Of a DNA stretch of 64,000 bases, positions 1-9,900 are shown piece by piece. The notes below the pieces were generated by a model. The model was not told the origin of the DNA. It worked only from the letters and a program-made list of their open reading frames with translations, and did not search any database. Made by a program: the position numbers and the translations under genes. The DNA is from an uncultured Desulfatitalea sp. (GTDB lineage Bacteria > Desulfobacterota > Desulfobacteria > Desulfobacterales > Desulfosarcinaceae): positions 186,001 through 250,000 of the forward strand of contig CALMNL010000003.1 in NCBI GenBank assembly GCA_937868765.1, read 5' to 3'. Numbering within the stretch: the first letter of the stretch is position 1; each line of letters starts with the position of its first letter.

Positions 1-1
1 T

Positions 2-781
2 GTGTTGGGTTGCGATTTCGGCCGCATCCAGTTCACCCCCGACCTGATGCCGGCCGATATCATCGGCACGCACGTATTTAACATGCAGAAGCAGAATTTC
101 GCACTGGTCAAGGGGCCCGTCTTCACCACTTTCCTGCTGGCCGACGAAATCAATCGGGCACCGGCCAAGACTCAGTCGGCCCTGCTGCAGTGCATGCAGG
201 AGCGCACCGTGACCATCGACCGCTACACCCATCCGCTGCCCGACAACTTCACGGTGTTCGCCACCCAGAACCCCATCGAGCAGCAGGGGACCTATCCGCT
301 TCCCGAGGCCCAGGTAGACCGCTTCATGCTCAAGATTCCCATGTTCCACCCCGACCGGGACGAGGAGATGCAACTGGCCCAGCGCATGTTGGGGGATCAG
401 GCACCTGAGGCCGTGCTCAAGAGTGGCGCCGTGCGGGCGGTGCTCAACGCCCAGACCCTGGTGGAGCTGCGACGGCAGCTGACCGCCATCCACATCAAGG
501 ATGAACTGGTGGCCTACCTGGTGGATATTGTGCGCCAGACCCGTCGCCACCAGGGAGTGCTGGTGGGGGCCGGGCCCCGGGCCACCCAGGCGCTGTTGCT
601 CAGCAGCCGGGCCGCGGCGGCCCTGGCCGGTCGCGATTTCGTGACCCCCGACGACATCAAGGGGCTGGCCGTGCCGGTGCTGGGCCACCGCATCATCCTG
701 CGGCCCGAATATGAAATCGAAGGCCTGGCCATCGACGAGGTGATTACCCAGATTCTGCAGGAAGTGACCGTGCCGCGATGA
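2..781 (+). CDS. MoxR-family AAA+ ATPase (5'-truncated by window edge)
   Basis: C-terminal part of a MoxR-type AAA+ ATPase, a chaperone-like family thought to help assemble or activate partner proteins, often with VWA or DUF58 proteins. The Walker B segment [12 protein letters not shown], the sensor region [19 protein letters not shown] and the following DRF arginine-finger region are all visible. The reading frame is open to the first bases of the window, and the Walker A region is not present, so the true start lies upstream; the GTG at position 2 is not the real start. The stop overlaps the next gene's ATG (ATGA), which indicates translational coupling with the DUF58 gene, the usual MoxR partner. 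Confidence 0.93.
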   Translation: MLGCDFGRIQFTPDLMPADIIGTHVFNMQKQNFALVKGPVFTTFLLADEINRAPAKTQSALLQCMQERTVTIDRYTHPLPDNFTVFATQNPIEQQGTYPLPEAQVDRFMLKIPMFHPDRDEEMQLAQRMLGDQAPEAVLKSGAVRAVLNAQTLVELRRQLTAIHIKDELVAYLVDIVRQTRRHQGVLVGAGPRATQALLLSSRAAAALAGRDFVTPDDIKGLAVPVLGHRIILRPEYEIEGLAIDEVITQILQEVTVPR

Positions 782-2169
782 TGGTGCCCCGACCGCGACT
801 GATCGTGCTCACCGCGCTGGTGCTGCTGCCGGCCACGCTGGCCGCCGCTCTCGCCGCGCCCCTGACGCCGGTGGCATGGGCCGCGGCGGTAGCGTTGCTG
901 CTGGCCGCCGGCCTGGATGCAGCCTCCGGAGGTCGTCGTTTCGCCGGCCTGGAGGTCACGGCGCCCGAGATCGTGCGGCTCACGGTGGATCAGCCGGCCC
1001 GGGTACAGCTATATCTGCGCAAGCCCGGTCCCCTCGATCTGGAACTGCAAGTGGGATTGGCCCTGCCCGAGGCACTGGTCAGCGAGGCGCCGGTTCAGCG
1101 ATTGCATCTTTCGGCCGGACAAGAACGGCTGGCCCTGGGATGGCCTTGTCGGGCCCTGCGACGGGGACGATATTCCCTGACGGCCTGCCACATCGAACTG
1201 CCCTCGCGCTGGGGTCTGTGGGGTGTGCGCCGCCGTTTCGCCTTGGGCAGCGAAGTGCGGGCTTATCCCAATCTGGTGGCCGGCCAGCAGAGCATACTGG
1301 GGTTGTTCAGCCGCCGGGAGTGGGGCTGGCGCACCATGCGCAAGGTGGGCAAGGGCAGAGAGTTCGAACAGCTGCGGGAATATCTGCCGGGCGACAGCTA
1401 CGAAGATGTGGACTGGAAGGCCACTGCCCGGCGGAACGCGCCCGTGACGCGGGTCTACCAGGTGGAGCAGTCCCAGGAGATTTACGTGGTGCTGGACGCC
1501 TCGCGCTTGAGCACGCGCAGCGCCGAGTTCGGTCGGGACCGCCGCCGGCGCGACCGATCGGGTGCCCGGCCCGAATTCCAAACCGGCCCGACGGCGCTGG
1601 AAAGCACCATCTTCGAACGGTACGTTACGGCAGCCCTGGTCATGGCCCTGGCCGCCGACCGGGCCGGAGACCGTTTCGGACTGGTGATTTTCGGCGCCCG
1701 GCCCGACTGCGTGCTCAAGGCGGGGCGGGGCAGGGCGCATTACAATGCCTGCCGCGAGGCGCTTTACAACCGCATGCCCCAGATGGTGTCCCCGGATTTC
1801 GACGAACTTTTCAGCTTCCTCGGCACCCATCTGCGCAAGCGGGCCCTGCTTCTGTTTCTGACAAACCTGGACGATCCCCTGATGGCCGAGGGGTTCGTGA
1901 ATGCCCTGCGCGCCTGCGCCCGCCAGCACGTGGTGCGGGTCAACATGTTCCGACCGGCCGGGGCCTACCCCCTGTTTTCGTCGCCGGACGTGCACTCGGC
2001 CCAGGGCATTTACGAGCATCTGGCAGGGCACATGGCCTGGAGCGCCCTGAGCGATACGGGCCGCCGGCTGCGGCAGTGCGGGGCCGAACTCGCGCTGCTG
2101 GACAAAGAGCAGTTGTGCAGCCAGCTGATCGGGCAGTATATGGAGATTAAGCAGCGGCAACTCTTATGA
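778..2169 (+). CDS. DUF58 domain protein
   Basis: Membrane-anchored DUF58 protein of 463 residues. Two hydrophobic segments lie in the first ~50 residues. The family signature is the stretch [20 protein letters not shown] near residues 197-216, followed by a VWA-like fold beginning at [12 protein letters not shown]58 proteins are almost always encoded beside MoxR ATPases, as here, and are presumed to be their clients; the cellular role is not well defined. Two consecutive ATG codons (778 and 781) are possible starts; 778 overlaps the moxR stop. Family assignment is firm, function is inferred only from context. Confidence 0.9.
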   Translation: MMVPRPRLIVLTALVLLPATLAAALAAPLTPVAWAAAVALLLAAGLDAASGGRRFAGLEVTAPEIVRLTVDQPARVQLYLRKPGPLDLELQVGLALPEALVSEAPVQRLHLSAGQERLALGWPCRALRRGRYSLTACHIELPSRWGLWGVRRRFALGSEVRAYPNLVAGQQSILGLFSRREWGWRTMRKVGKGREFEQLREYLPGDSYEDVDWKATARRNAPVTRVYQVEQSQEIYVVLDASRLSTRSAEFGRDRRRRDRSGARPEFQTGPTALESTIFERYVTAALVMALAADRAGDRFGLVIFGARPDCVLKAGRGRAHYNACREALYNRMPQMVSPDFDELFSFLGTHLRKRALLLFLTNLDDPLMAEGFVNALRACARQHVVRVNMFRPAGAYPLFSSPDVHSAQGIYEHLAGHMAWSALSDTGRRLRQCGAELALLDKEQLCSQLIGQYMEIKQRQLL

Positions 2170-2185
2170 TTCAGATTCTGCTATC

Positions 2186-3229
2186 ATGATTATCGACCTT
2201 CAAAAATTCATCGTCGCCGAGCAACCCTTCTGGAGCGAGCTGGAAAGGGTATTGACGCGGCAGGAGCAGGACCCTTACCGGCGCATGTCCTTCGACGAGA
2301 TCGGGCGGCTGCACTATCTCTACCAGCGTGCTTCGGCCGATCTGGCCAAGATCAATACCTATTCGTCCGAACGCGCCATGCGGGACTACCTGGAGGCCCT
2401 GGTGGGGCGTGCCTACAGTTTCATCTACGGCGCCCGGCAGGAAACGGTGCGCTTCAAGCCCTGGCGATGGTTCTGGCGCACTTTTCCGTCCACCTTTCGC
2501 AGACACCGGCGCGCTTTTGCCTTGAGCCTGGCCGTGATGCTGACCGGTGCGATCTTCGGGGCCGCGGCCATCGTCATCGACCCCGAAGCCAAGGCGGTCC
2601 TGATGCCCTTCGAACACCTCCAGGGGGACCCCTCCGAGCGCGTGGCCAAGGAAGAGCGCGGTGCCAACGAAAAGCATCTGACGCAAGGTAAAAGCACTTT
2701 CTCGGCATTCCTGATGACCCACAACACCCGGGTGTCGGTTTTCGTGCTGGCCCTGGGCATGACCTGGGGCATCGGCACCGTGCTGCTGCTTTTCACCAAC
2801 GGCGTCATGCTGGGGGCCGTGGCGGCCGACTACATCCGGGCCGGCGAGAGCGCTTTCCTGGTCGGCTGGCTGCTGCCCCACGGCGCGGTGGAGATCCCCT
2901 CGATCTTGGTGGCCGGCCAGGCCGGGCTGCTGCTGGCCGCGGCGCTCATCGGCGGCGGCGCGGCCAAACCCATGGGCGAGCGATTGCGGGCCGTGGTTCC
3001 CGATGTGGTTACCCTGATCAGCGGTGTGGCCGTGATGCTGGTGTGGGCCGGCCTGGTGGAGGCTTTCTTCTCCCAATACCATCAGCCCACGATTCCCTAT
3101 GCCGTGAAGATCGCTTTCGGCGTGGTGGAATTGATGTTGCTGGTGCTTTTCCTGCGCTATTCCGGACGCCGGGAGATAGGGCTGGCCATGCGCAGACGCC
3201 TTCGTGGACGATGGAGCAAAAGCCGATGA
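2186..3229 (+). CDS. SpoIIM/DUF95-like integral membrane protein
   Basis: Membrane protein of 347 residues resembling the stage II sporulation protein M (DUF95) family. A soluble N-terminal ~95 residues is followed by a transmembrane helix near residues 110-130, a polar loop, and three to four further helices with the conserved segment GWLLPHGAVEIPSILVAGQAG. In non-sporulating bacteria this family sits in MoxR-DUF58-RDD operons, exactly the arrangement here, so the sporulation name should not be read as function. The stop overlaps the ATG of the RDD gene (ATGA at 3226). Confidence 0.85.
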   Translation: MIIDLQKFIVAEQPFWSELERVLTRQEQDPYRRMSFDEIGRLHYLYQRASADLAKINTYSSERAMRDYLEALVGRAYSFIYGARQETVRFKPWRWFWRTFPSTFRRHRRAFALSLAVMLTGAIFGAAAIVIDPEAKAVLMPFEHLQGDPSERVAKEERGANEKHLTQGKSTFSAFLMTHNTRVSVFVLALGMTWGIGTVLLLFTNGVMLGAVAADYIRAGESAFLVGWLLPHGAVEIPSILVAGQAGLLLAAALIGGGAAKPMGERLRAVVPDVVTLISGVAVMLVWAGLVEAFFSQYHQPTIPYAVKIAFGVVELMLLVLFLRYSGRREIGLAMRRRLRGRWSKSR

Positions 3230-4005
3230 ATCCCGAAGCCGCCTTTTCTGCCCGGACCCATGCTCGCACCATTCGAACCCCCGAAGGCGTCCGCTTTTCG
3301 CTGCCCCTGGCCGGTCCGGTCAGTCGCTGCCTGGCCTGGCTGATCGACGCCCTCTGTCTGGTGGCTTTCGCCCAGACCATCCAGGTGGCGGCGGCCCTGC
3401 TCGGTATCGTCAGCCGGGATCTTTCCCAGGCGGTCACCATTTTGCTCTATTTCATTTTTTTCCTCGGCTATGCCATGGCGCTCGAATGGTACTGGAACGG
3501 GCAGACCATCGGTAAACGGATCTTGGGCTTACGGGTCATGGATGTGCGCGGCCTGCGGCTGAGGCCCAGCCAGATCATCATCCGCAATCTGCTGCGGGCC
3601 GTGGACAGCCTGCCGGCAGTTTATCTTCTGGGCGGCGTGGTCTGCCTGGCGAGCCGGTATGCCCAGCGCCTGGGGGACCTGGCTGCCAACACCATCGTGG
3701 TGCGGAGCACCAGGGTGACGGCGCCGCGCATCGATACGGTGCTGGCCGACAACCGTTATAACTCACTGCGCGCCTACCCCCACCTGGCAGCCCGCCTGCG
3801 TCAGCAGGTGACACCCATCGAGGCCGATACGGCTTTGCAGGCGCTGCTGCGACGGGACGACCTGGACCCCGAGGGCCGGGTGGAGCTTTTCGCCACCATG
3901 GCCCGGCATTTCAAAAGCAAAGTGGTTTATCCCGAAGAGGACCTGGCGGGCATTTCCGACGAGCAGTACGTGCGCGATGTGGTCGATTTGCTGTTCAGGC
4001 GTTAG
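3226..4005 (+). CDS. RDD family membrane protein
   Basis: RDD-domain membrane protein of 259 residues. The Arg of the first RDD element (SRCLAWLIDALCL, Asp in the helix) and the later segment NGQTIGKRILGLRVMD are typical. About three membrane spans precede a soluble C-terminal ~110 residues. The ATG at 3226 is chosen because it overlaps the upstream stop; the reading frame is open further upstream, but that part lies inside the SpoIIM-like gene. It is the fourth member of the moxR operon. The role of RDD proteins in such operons is unknown. Confidence 0.85.
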   Translation: MNPEAAFSARTHARTIRTPEGVRFSLPLAGPVSRCLAWLIDALCLVAFAQTIQVAAALLGIVSRDLSQAVTILLYFIFFLGYAMALEWYWNGQTIGKRILGLRVMDVRGLRLRPSQIIIRNLLRAVDSLPAVYLLGGVVCLASRYAQRLGDLAANTIVVRSTRVTAPRIDTVLADNRYNSLRAYPHLAARLRQQVTPIEADTALQALLRRDDLDPEGRVELFATMARHFKSKVVYPEEDLAGISDEQYVRDVVDLLFRR

Positions 4006-4017
4006 CTTCCTGTTGCC

Positions 4018-6720
4018 ATGGAAACGATTATCTTCACCTACGATGCGCAACAGTCGCGCAAAAACAACCAGTTCACGGTGGTCTTGACGCCGGCCGTGCT
4101 GAGCCGCGGGCGCTGGACGGCCCCCCGGCGCACCACCATCTATTATGTCAAAGACCTCGACACCGTAGCGGCGCGCGTGCTTGACAAGGCACTGTTCAGG
4201 ACAGCCCTGGAAAGCGAGATGACCTTCAGGAAGAACGAGGGCCGCTTTTTCAATCCCGATCAGGAATTCACCCGCCTGCGGATCGCCTCCCCCCATCTGT
4301 TCCGATTTGTCATCGGCTGTCAGAAACGGCGGGTGCTGGTGAATGCCGACGGCTCGCCGGCGGCCTTCCGCATCGACAAGGAGGTGATTCCCGAAATCAG
4401 CGTGCACCCGGACCGACTCGAGCTTCACCTGGGAACCCTTTCCATGGAGAAAGCCGAGATCCTCGTACCGGCCATGCCTGTCACCTTGATCCAGGGCCGG
4501 CGCATCGTCCAGCTGCGAGCAGACATCCCCATCGCATTTCTCAAGGAGATCCAGGCTGCGCGAACCCTGGCTCCGGAGGAGCGAGGCCGCCTGCTCGATC
4601 GCCTTTCCCGCCAGCCGGACAAGGTGCGTATCCGCCGCATCGGCCAGGAGACGGTGCGCAAAATCAGCGATGCCAGGGTCCAGGCGGTGGTGAGCCTGGC
4701 CGAGCAGGCAGCCAAAGCCCGTCTGCACTTCATCTACGAAGGCCACCAGGTCAAAGATAACGACTCGCTCGCCGTGATCGTCGACGTGCACCGGCACCTG
4801 GAAATTCACCGCAACGGTGCGAGGGAGGAAGCGTTCAAAGCGGTGTTGCTGGCCAACGGATTCTTACCGCGGCCGGACCGCGACTTCAACTGGCGCGTTC
4901 CGGAAAAGCCCCTGGAAAACCTGGTGCCCGCCCTTGAAAATCATGGGTTCATGGTGAGGGTCGGACAGCGGAGAATTGCCGAGCCGGTGACCATCCGCTG
5001 GCAGGTCCAGACGCGGGGGCCGCATCTGCAAGTAGGGGCCATGGTTTTTTCAGGCGATCTGCCGGTGGGCGCGCCGGAATTGTTTCAGGCCTTCGGCGAA
5101 GGCAAGCGGTTCGTGGAGCGGCCCGACGGCTCGCTGGGCATCATCTCGGCCGAAGTGCGGCGGGTGCTGGCCGAGCTTTCGGTGAGCGGCTCCCTGGCCG
5201 GCGAATTTGTCGTTTTCAACAAGGCCGATTTTCTCCGGGTGGCCGCCTGCCTGGCAGGGGAAGCCGAAGTCCGCACCGATGCGGATTTCGATGCCCTCTG
5301 CCGATTCGGCGGCCGCATGGCGGGCGTGCAGCGCTACACGGTCCCCCCGGCGCTGCAGCCAGTGCTGCGCCCCTACCAGCAATCGGGCTTCGACTGGCTG
5401 CGGACTTTGAAAACGCTTGGGTTGAATGGCATCCTGGCCGACGACATGGGGCTGGGCAAATCGGTGCAGGTGCTGGCCCTGATCGAAAGCCTGAAAGCCG
5501 AGGGCGCCCTCGAACGCCCGGTGCTGCTCATCGCGCCCAAAACCCTGCTTTTCAACTGGGAGCTGGAGATCCGCAAGTTCGCGCCGGATCTGGTCACCTA
5601 TGCCTTCGCCGGCGCGGCCAGGAAACGGAGTGCGGGATTTCTGAAGAAGTACGATCTCATCCTGACCACCTACGGCATGGTGCGCAACGAGACGCCGCTT
5701 TTGTGCAGCATCGAGTGGGAGTACGTGATCCTCGACGAGGCCCAGGCCATCAAGAATGCCGCCACCATCATCTCCCGGGCCGTCAAACATCTTCCGGCGG
5801 CGTCACGGCTTTCCATCACCGGAACGCCGGTGGAAAATTCGGCGGTCGATCTCTGGAGCCAGTTCGACTTTCTGATGCCCGGTTTCCTCGATCACCAGGC
5901 TGCCTTCAAGGAGACTTACGACGCCCCTGCGCAGCTGGAAAAATTGCGTGAAAAGACCAAGCCCTACATTCTCCGGCGGCTGAAATCCCAGGTGTTGGCC
6001 GAACTGCCGCCCAAAACCGAAGTGACGCTGTACTGTGATTTCACCGACCCGCAGAAGGCCATCTACGACCAGGCCCTGGCGGCAGCCCGCGACGAGATGG
6101 ACACGCTGCAGGGAGCGCGCGCGTTTCACATCCTGCACCTGATCCTGCGGCTGCGGCAGATCGCCTGCCATCCCTTGCTGGCCGTCAAGCGGAGTCGCAA
6201 AAAGCTCTCCAGCGGGAAAACCGAAGAAGTCTTCCAATCGGCCCTGGAGATCCTCTCCGAGGGACACAAGATACTGATCTTTTCCCAGTTCACGCGCCAC
6301 CTGCAGCTGATCCGGGAACTCTTCCAGCGCGTCAAGATCCCCACCTATTACCTCGACGGGCGCACAGCCGACCGGGCCGCGGTGGTCCAGGCTTTCAAGG
6401 ATCACCCCGGTCCATGCCCGTTTTTCATCTCCTTGAAAGTCGGCGGCACGGGCCTCAATCTGAGTGAAGCCTCCTATGTGTTTCTCCTCGACCCCTGGTG
6501 GAATCCGGCCGTGGAAAACCAGGCGATCGACCGCTGCCACCGTATCGGCCAGCACCAGCCCGTCACCGTCTATCGCTTCATCACCCGGGGCTCCATCGAA
6601 GAAAAAGTAAATGACCTGAAGGCCCTCAAAAAAGAGATTGAAGCCTCGGTCATCGACGCATCGGCGCACCCGTACCTGCCCCTGGATGAAGAAAGGCTGA
6701 AAAGTTTGATTGGAACGTGA
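4018..6720 (+). CDS. SNF2/RapA-family DNA-dependent ATPase/helicase
   Basis: 900-residue SNF2-family superfamily 2 ATPase. Motif I is DDMGLGKS (about residue 476), motif II is the DEAQ box DEAQAIKN (~573), motif III is SITGTPVEN, and motifs V/VI are VGGTGLNLSEA and QAIDRCHRIGQ. The N-terminal ~450 residues contain a degenerate, probably nucleic-acid-binding region without a recognised SWIM CxCx motif. Bacterial members remodel protein-DNA or RNA-polymerase complexes; the substrate is unknown here. It starts 12 bp after the RDD stop and may be cotranscribed, but its function is unlikely to be linked. Confidence 0.93.
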   Translation: METIIFTYDAQQSRKNNQFTVVLTPAVLSRGRWTAPRRTTIYYVKDLDTVAARVLDKALFRTALESEMTFRKNEGRFFNPDQEFTRLRIASPHLFRFVIGCQKRRVLVNADGSPAAFRIDKEVIPEISVHPDRLELHLGTLSMEKAEILVPAMPVTLIQGRRIVQLRADIPIAFLKEIQAARTLAPEERGRLLDRLSRQPDKVRIRRIGQETVRKISDARVQAVVSLAEQAAKARLHFIYEGHQVKDNDSLAVIVDVHRHLEIHRNGAREEAFKAVLLANGFLPRPDRDFNWRVPEKPLENLVPALENHGFMVRVGQRRIAEPVTIRWQVQTRGPHLQVGAMVFSGDLPVGAPELFQAFGEGKRFVERPDGSLGIISAEVRRVLAELSVSGSLAGEFVVFNKADFLRVAACLAGEAEVRTDADFDALCRFGGRMAGVQRYTVPPALQPVLRPYQQSGFDWLRTLKTLGLNGILADDMGLGKSVQVLALIESLKAEGALERPVLLIAPKTLLFNWELEIRKFAPDLVTYAFAGAARKRSAGFLKKYDLILTTYGMVRNETPLLCSIEWEYVILDEAQAIKNAATIISRAVKHLPAASRLSITGTPVENSAVDLWSQFDFLMPGFLDHQAAFKETYDAPAQLEKLREKTKPYILRRLKSQVLAELPPKTEVTLYCDFTDPQKAIYDQALAAARDEMDTLQGARAFHILHLILRLRQIACHPLLAVKRSRKKLSSGKTEEVFQSALEILSEGHKILIFSQFTRHLQLIRELFQRVKIPTYYLDGRTADRAAVVQAFKDHPGPCPFFISLKVGGTGLNLSEASYVFLLDPWWNPAVENQAIDRCHRIGQHQPVTVYRFITRGSIEEKVNDLKALKKEIEASVIDASAHPYLPLDEERLKSLIGT

Positions 6721-6742
6721 TAAAAAGCAATAGCGTTCCTAC

Positions 6743-6882
6743 ACGCCATCTCAAAATAATGATTTTGGCTCAAAATCGCGGCGGAGGCAACTGTTACGCC
6801 GGAGACATATGATAATATTTCGGGTATTTAACATTTGCCTCCAACAAAGCGTTTAGGCCAAAAGATTAGTTTGAGATGGCCT
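6743..6882 (+). repeat. Dispersed palindromic repeat, copy 1
   Basis: About 140 bp, AT-richer than its surroundings, with outer inverted repeats GCCATCTCAAA (6745-6755) and TTTGAGATGGC (6870-6880) and inner arms GGAGGCAA / TTGCCTCC flanking an AT-rich centre. A second copy, in opposite orientation, lies at 25503-25642 and is recognisably the same along its whole length by eye. It has the form of a MITE or REP-like nested palindrome. It ends ~36 bp before the start of the S8/M4 protease gene, so it could carry or interrupt that gene's promoter. Confidence 0.85.
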
Positions 6883-6917
6883 GTAATGTCCTCGAAAGAC
6901 AAGCAAAGGAGGTGCTT

Positions 6918-9900
6918 ATGGAGAACAGGCAGAAAGTTTCCATGGAAGCCAACCGCCTGCTGGTCAAAATGCGGCCGTCGAACGCACTGCGGGCTGCCGC
7001 TTCACGGGTCAACCTGCGGCCGCTGCACGAAGCCCCGGCGGCGCCGGGGCTGGCTCTGGAGGCGGAACCACAGTGGTTCATCGCCGATCTGCCCGATCCG
7101 GCGGCGTCGCCCTGGGACCTGGCGCATGCCCGCGTCGCCGCCCAGCTCGGGGTCGCCGAAACCGACCTGCTCTTCGCTGAGCCCGATCTCGTTCACACCG
7201 TGATCTACCAGGACACCAACGAGCCTGAAATCGTCGAGGGTTTCGCCGCCGGTTCGGACTGCGAAGCCATCCGGCAGGACGGAACGCACGGAAAGCCGGT
7301 GGGCCCGGCGGGGGTCTTCGCCTGGCACCTGGGCGATGACTTCACCCAGCTCGATGCAGCCCGCAAGGCCGTCGCTTTCAGCGAACCGCGCACGCGCATC
7401 GCGCATCTGGACACGGGCTATTACCGCGCCCATGTGACCACGCCGGTGCGAGTGCTGCACCACCTGGAGCGCAGCTTTGTCGAAGCGGACAAAGAACGCA
7501 ACAGCGCCGAGGACCCCGACCGCAACCTTTTGCTTTTCGACAACTCCGGGCACGGCACGGGCACCCTCGGCATCCTGGCGGGAAATGGAGCCCCTGCCTA
7601 CGGCAACATCCCCATCGGCGGGGCCCCGGATGCCGCTGTGTTGCCCCTGCGCGTGGCCGACAGCGTGATCCTCCTGCGCACGAGCGCCTTTGCCCAGGCG
7701 TTGCGCTATGCAATGGCGAATCTTTGCGATGTGGTCACCATGAGTATGGGGGGACTGCCTTCCCAGGCCTGGGCCGAGGCCGTGAACGCGGCCTATGAGG
7801 CAGGGGTGTGCATCTGCACCGCCGCCGGCAACCACGTCGGGCCGCTGCCGCCGCGCGTGCTGGTCTACCCGGCGCGCTACCGGCGCGTGATCGCCGTCTG
7901 CGGGGTCATGGCCAACGGCAAACCCTATGCCGATCTCAAAGGGGCCACGCTGGAGGGCAGCTATGGCCCGCAGGCCGCCATGAAGGCCGCCCTGGCTACC
8001 TACACGCCGAACATTCCCTGGCCGCGCTTCCTGTGCCCCGAGGAGATCCGTCTCAACGGGGAGGGGACCTCGGCGGCCACACCCCAGGTCGCGGCGGCGG
8101 CCGCCCTCTGGTTCGAGCGCTATAAAGAAGAGCTGCCGCGCGATTATCGCCGCGTGGAGGCCGTCCGCTACGCCCTCTTCTCCACCGCCAAGCTCAAGAG
8201 CGCCGCAAATGCCGAGTTTTTCGGCAACGGCGTGCTGCAAGCCCGCGCCGCGCTCGATGTCCGGCCGGTCCTGGGGCTGTCCAAGAGTGAGCCGGCCGAC
8301 AATTCATGGGCGTTCCTGCGGGTCATCACCGGCCTGGGCATCGACGCGCCGTCCCCCCGCGAGCAGATGCTCAATCTGGAAATCGCCCAGCGCTGGCTGG
8401 TCAACGACCGGCTGCAGGCGATCGTGTCCGATCCCGAAGCCGCGCCCCCGCTGACAGGCGATGCCTTGCGCCAGTTCATGGAGGCCCTCATTGAGGACGA
8501 AGGCGCTTCGCGGGCCCTGCGCCAACATGCCGCTTCGCGCTACCCGGTGGCCACCGGCCGGGCCGCGCCGCGCGGCGAACTTTCGAAGTCCATTCTCCCC
8601 GAGGTGTTGCCGGCCTGCGAATCGCAGCCCTCATTGGGCGATCCGCCCTACCGGCGCGTGCGGGTGTATGCGGTTGACCCCAGTTTTTCGACGCGCCTGG
8701 ACACCGTGGATTCCAACGAGGTGACCTTGAAGGTGCGCTGGGAGAATCTCGCGCCAGGTCCGGTGGGCGAGTACCTGGCGGTTGAAGATGTGGATGCCGC
8801 CGGAAAGCGGTACGCTCCGGTGGATCTGGACCTTCCCCACCTGCTGGCCCGGGACGGTTGGGCACCCTCGGAGGGCAACCCCCAGTTCCACCAGCAGATG
8901 ACTTACGCGGTGGCCATGAAGACCATCGCGCATTTCGAGCAGGCCCTGGGGCGGCCGGTATTGTGGCGCCCCCGGCCCGACCCGCGAAAACCCTATGACG
9001 ACAGCCATTTCATCCAACGGTTGGCGGTGCGCCCGCATGCATTGCAGCAGGCCAATGCCTTCTACAGTCCCAAGGAGGTGGCCCTGCTGTTCGGATACTT
9101 CGAAGCCTCGGCCGATCAGCCCGGCGACCACATGCCCGGTAGCCGGGTTTACAGCTGCCTCTCCCACGACATCGTGGCCCACGAAACCACCCACGCCATC
9201 CTGGACGGGATGCAGCGGCGGTTCAACGAGCCGACCAATCCGGATGTGCTCGCCCTGCACGAGGCGTTTGCCGACATCGTCGCGCTCATGCAGCATTTCT
9301 CCATACCGGAGGTCCTGGAGCGCGAGATCGCGCGGACACGCGGCAACATCGAGGCCGAGTCGATTCTCGGCAGCCTGGCGGTTCAGTTCGGCCACGCCAC
9401 CGGCAGCCGCGGCGCCCTGCGCGATGCCATCGGCCGCTTTGAGAACGGCGTCTGGAAGCGCATCCCGCCCGACCCCGCCGCCCTCCAGCAGTTGGTGGTG
9501 CCGCATGCGCGCGGGGCCGTTCTGGTGGCCGCCGTCTTCGATGCCTTCATCGCCATTTACAACCGGCGCATCGCGGACCTGCTGCGCATCTATACGGGCG
9601 GCACCGGCGTGCTGCCGAGTGGTGCGATCCATCCCGATCTGGTGCGCCGCCTGGCCGACGAGGCCGCCACCTCGGCCGGCCATGTGCTTGCCATGTGCAT
9701 CCGGGCGATCGATTATCTGCCACCCGTGGACGTGACCTTCTTCGAGTATCTGCGCGCCCTGGTGACCGCCGATTTCGACCTTGTGAGCAACGACCGCTAC
9801 AACTACCGCGTGGCCTTCGTCGAAGCCTTCCGCCGCCGCGGCATTTACCCCATCAATCTGGGCCGACCGACCGCCGATACCTTGCGCTCCCTCTCGCCGG

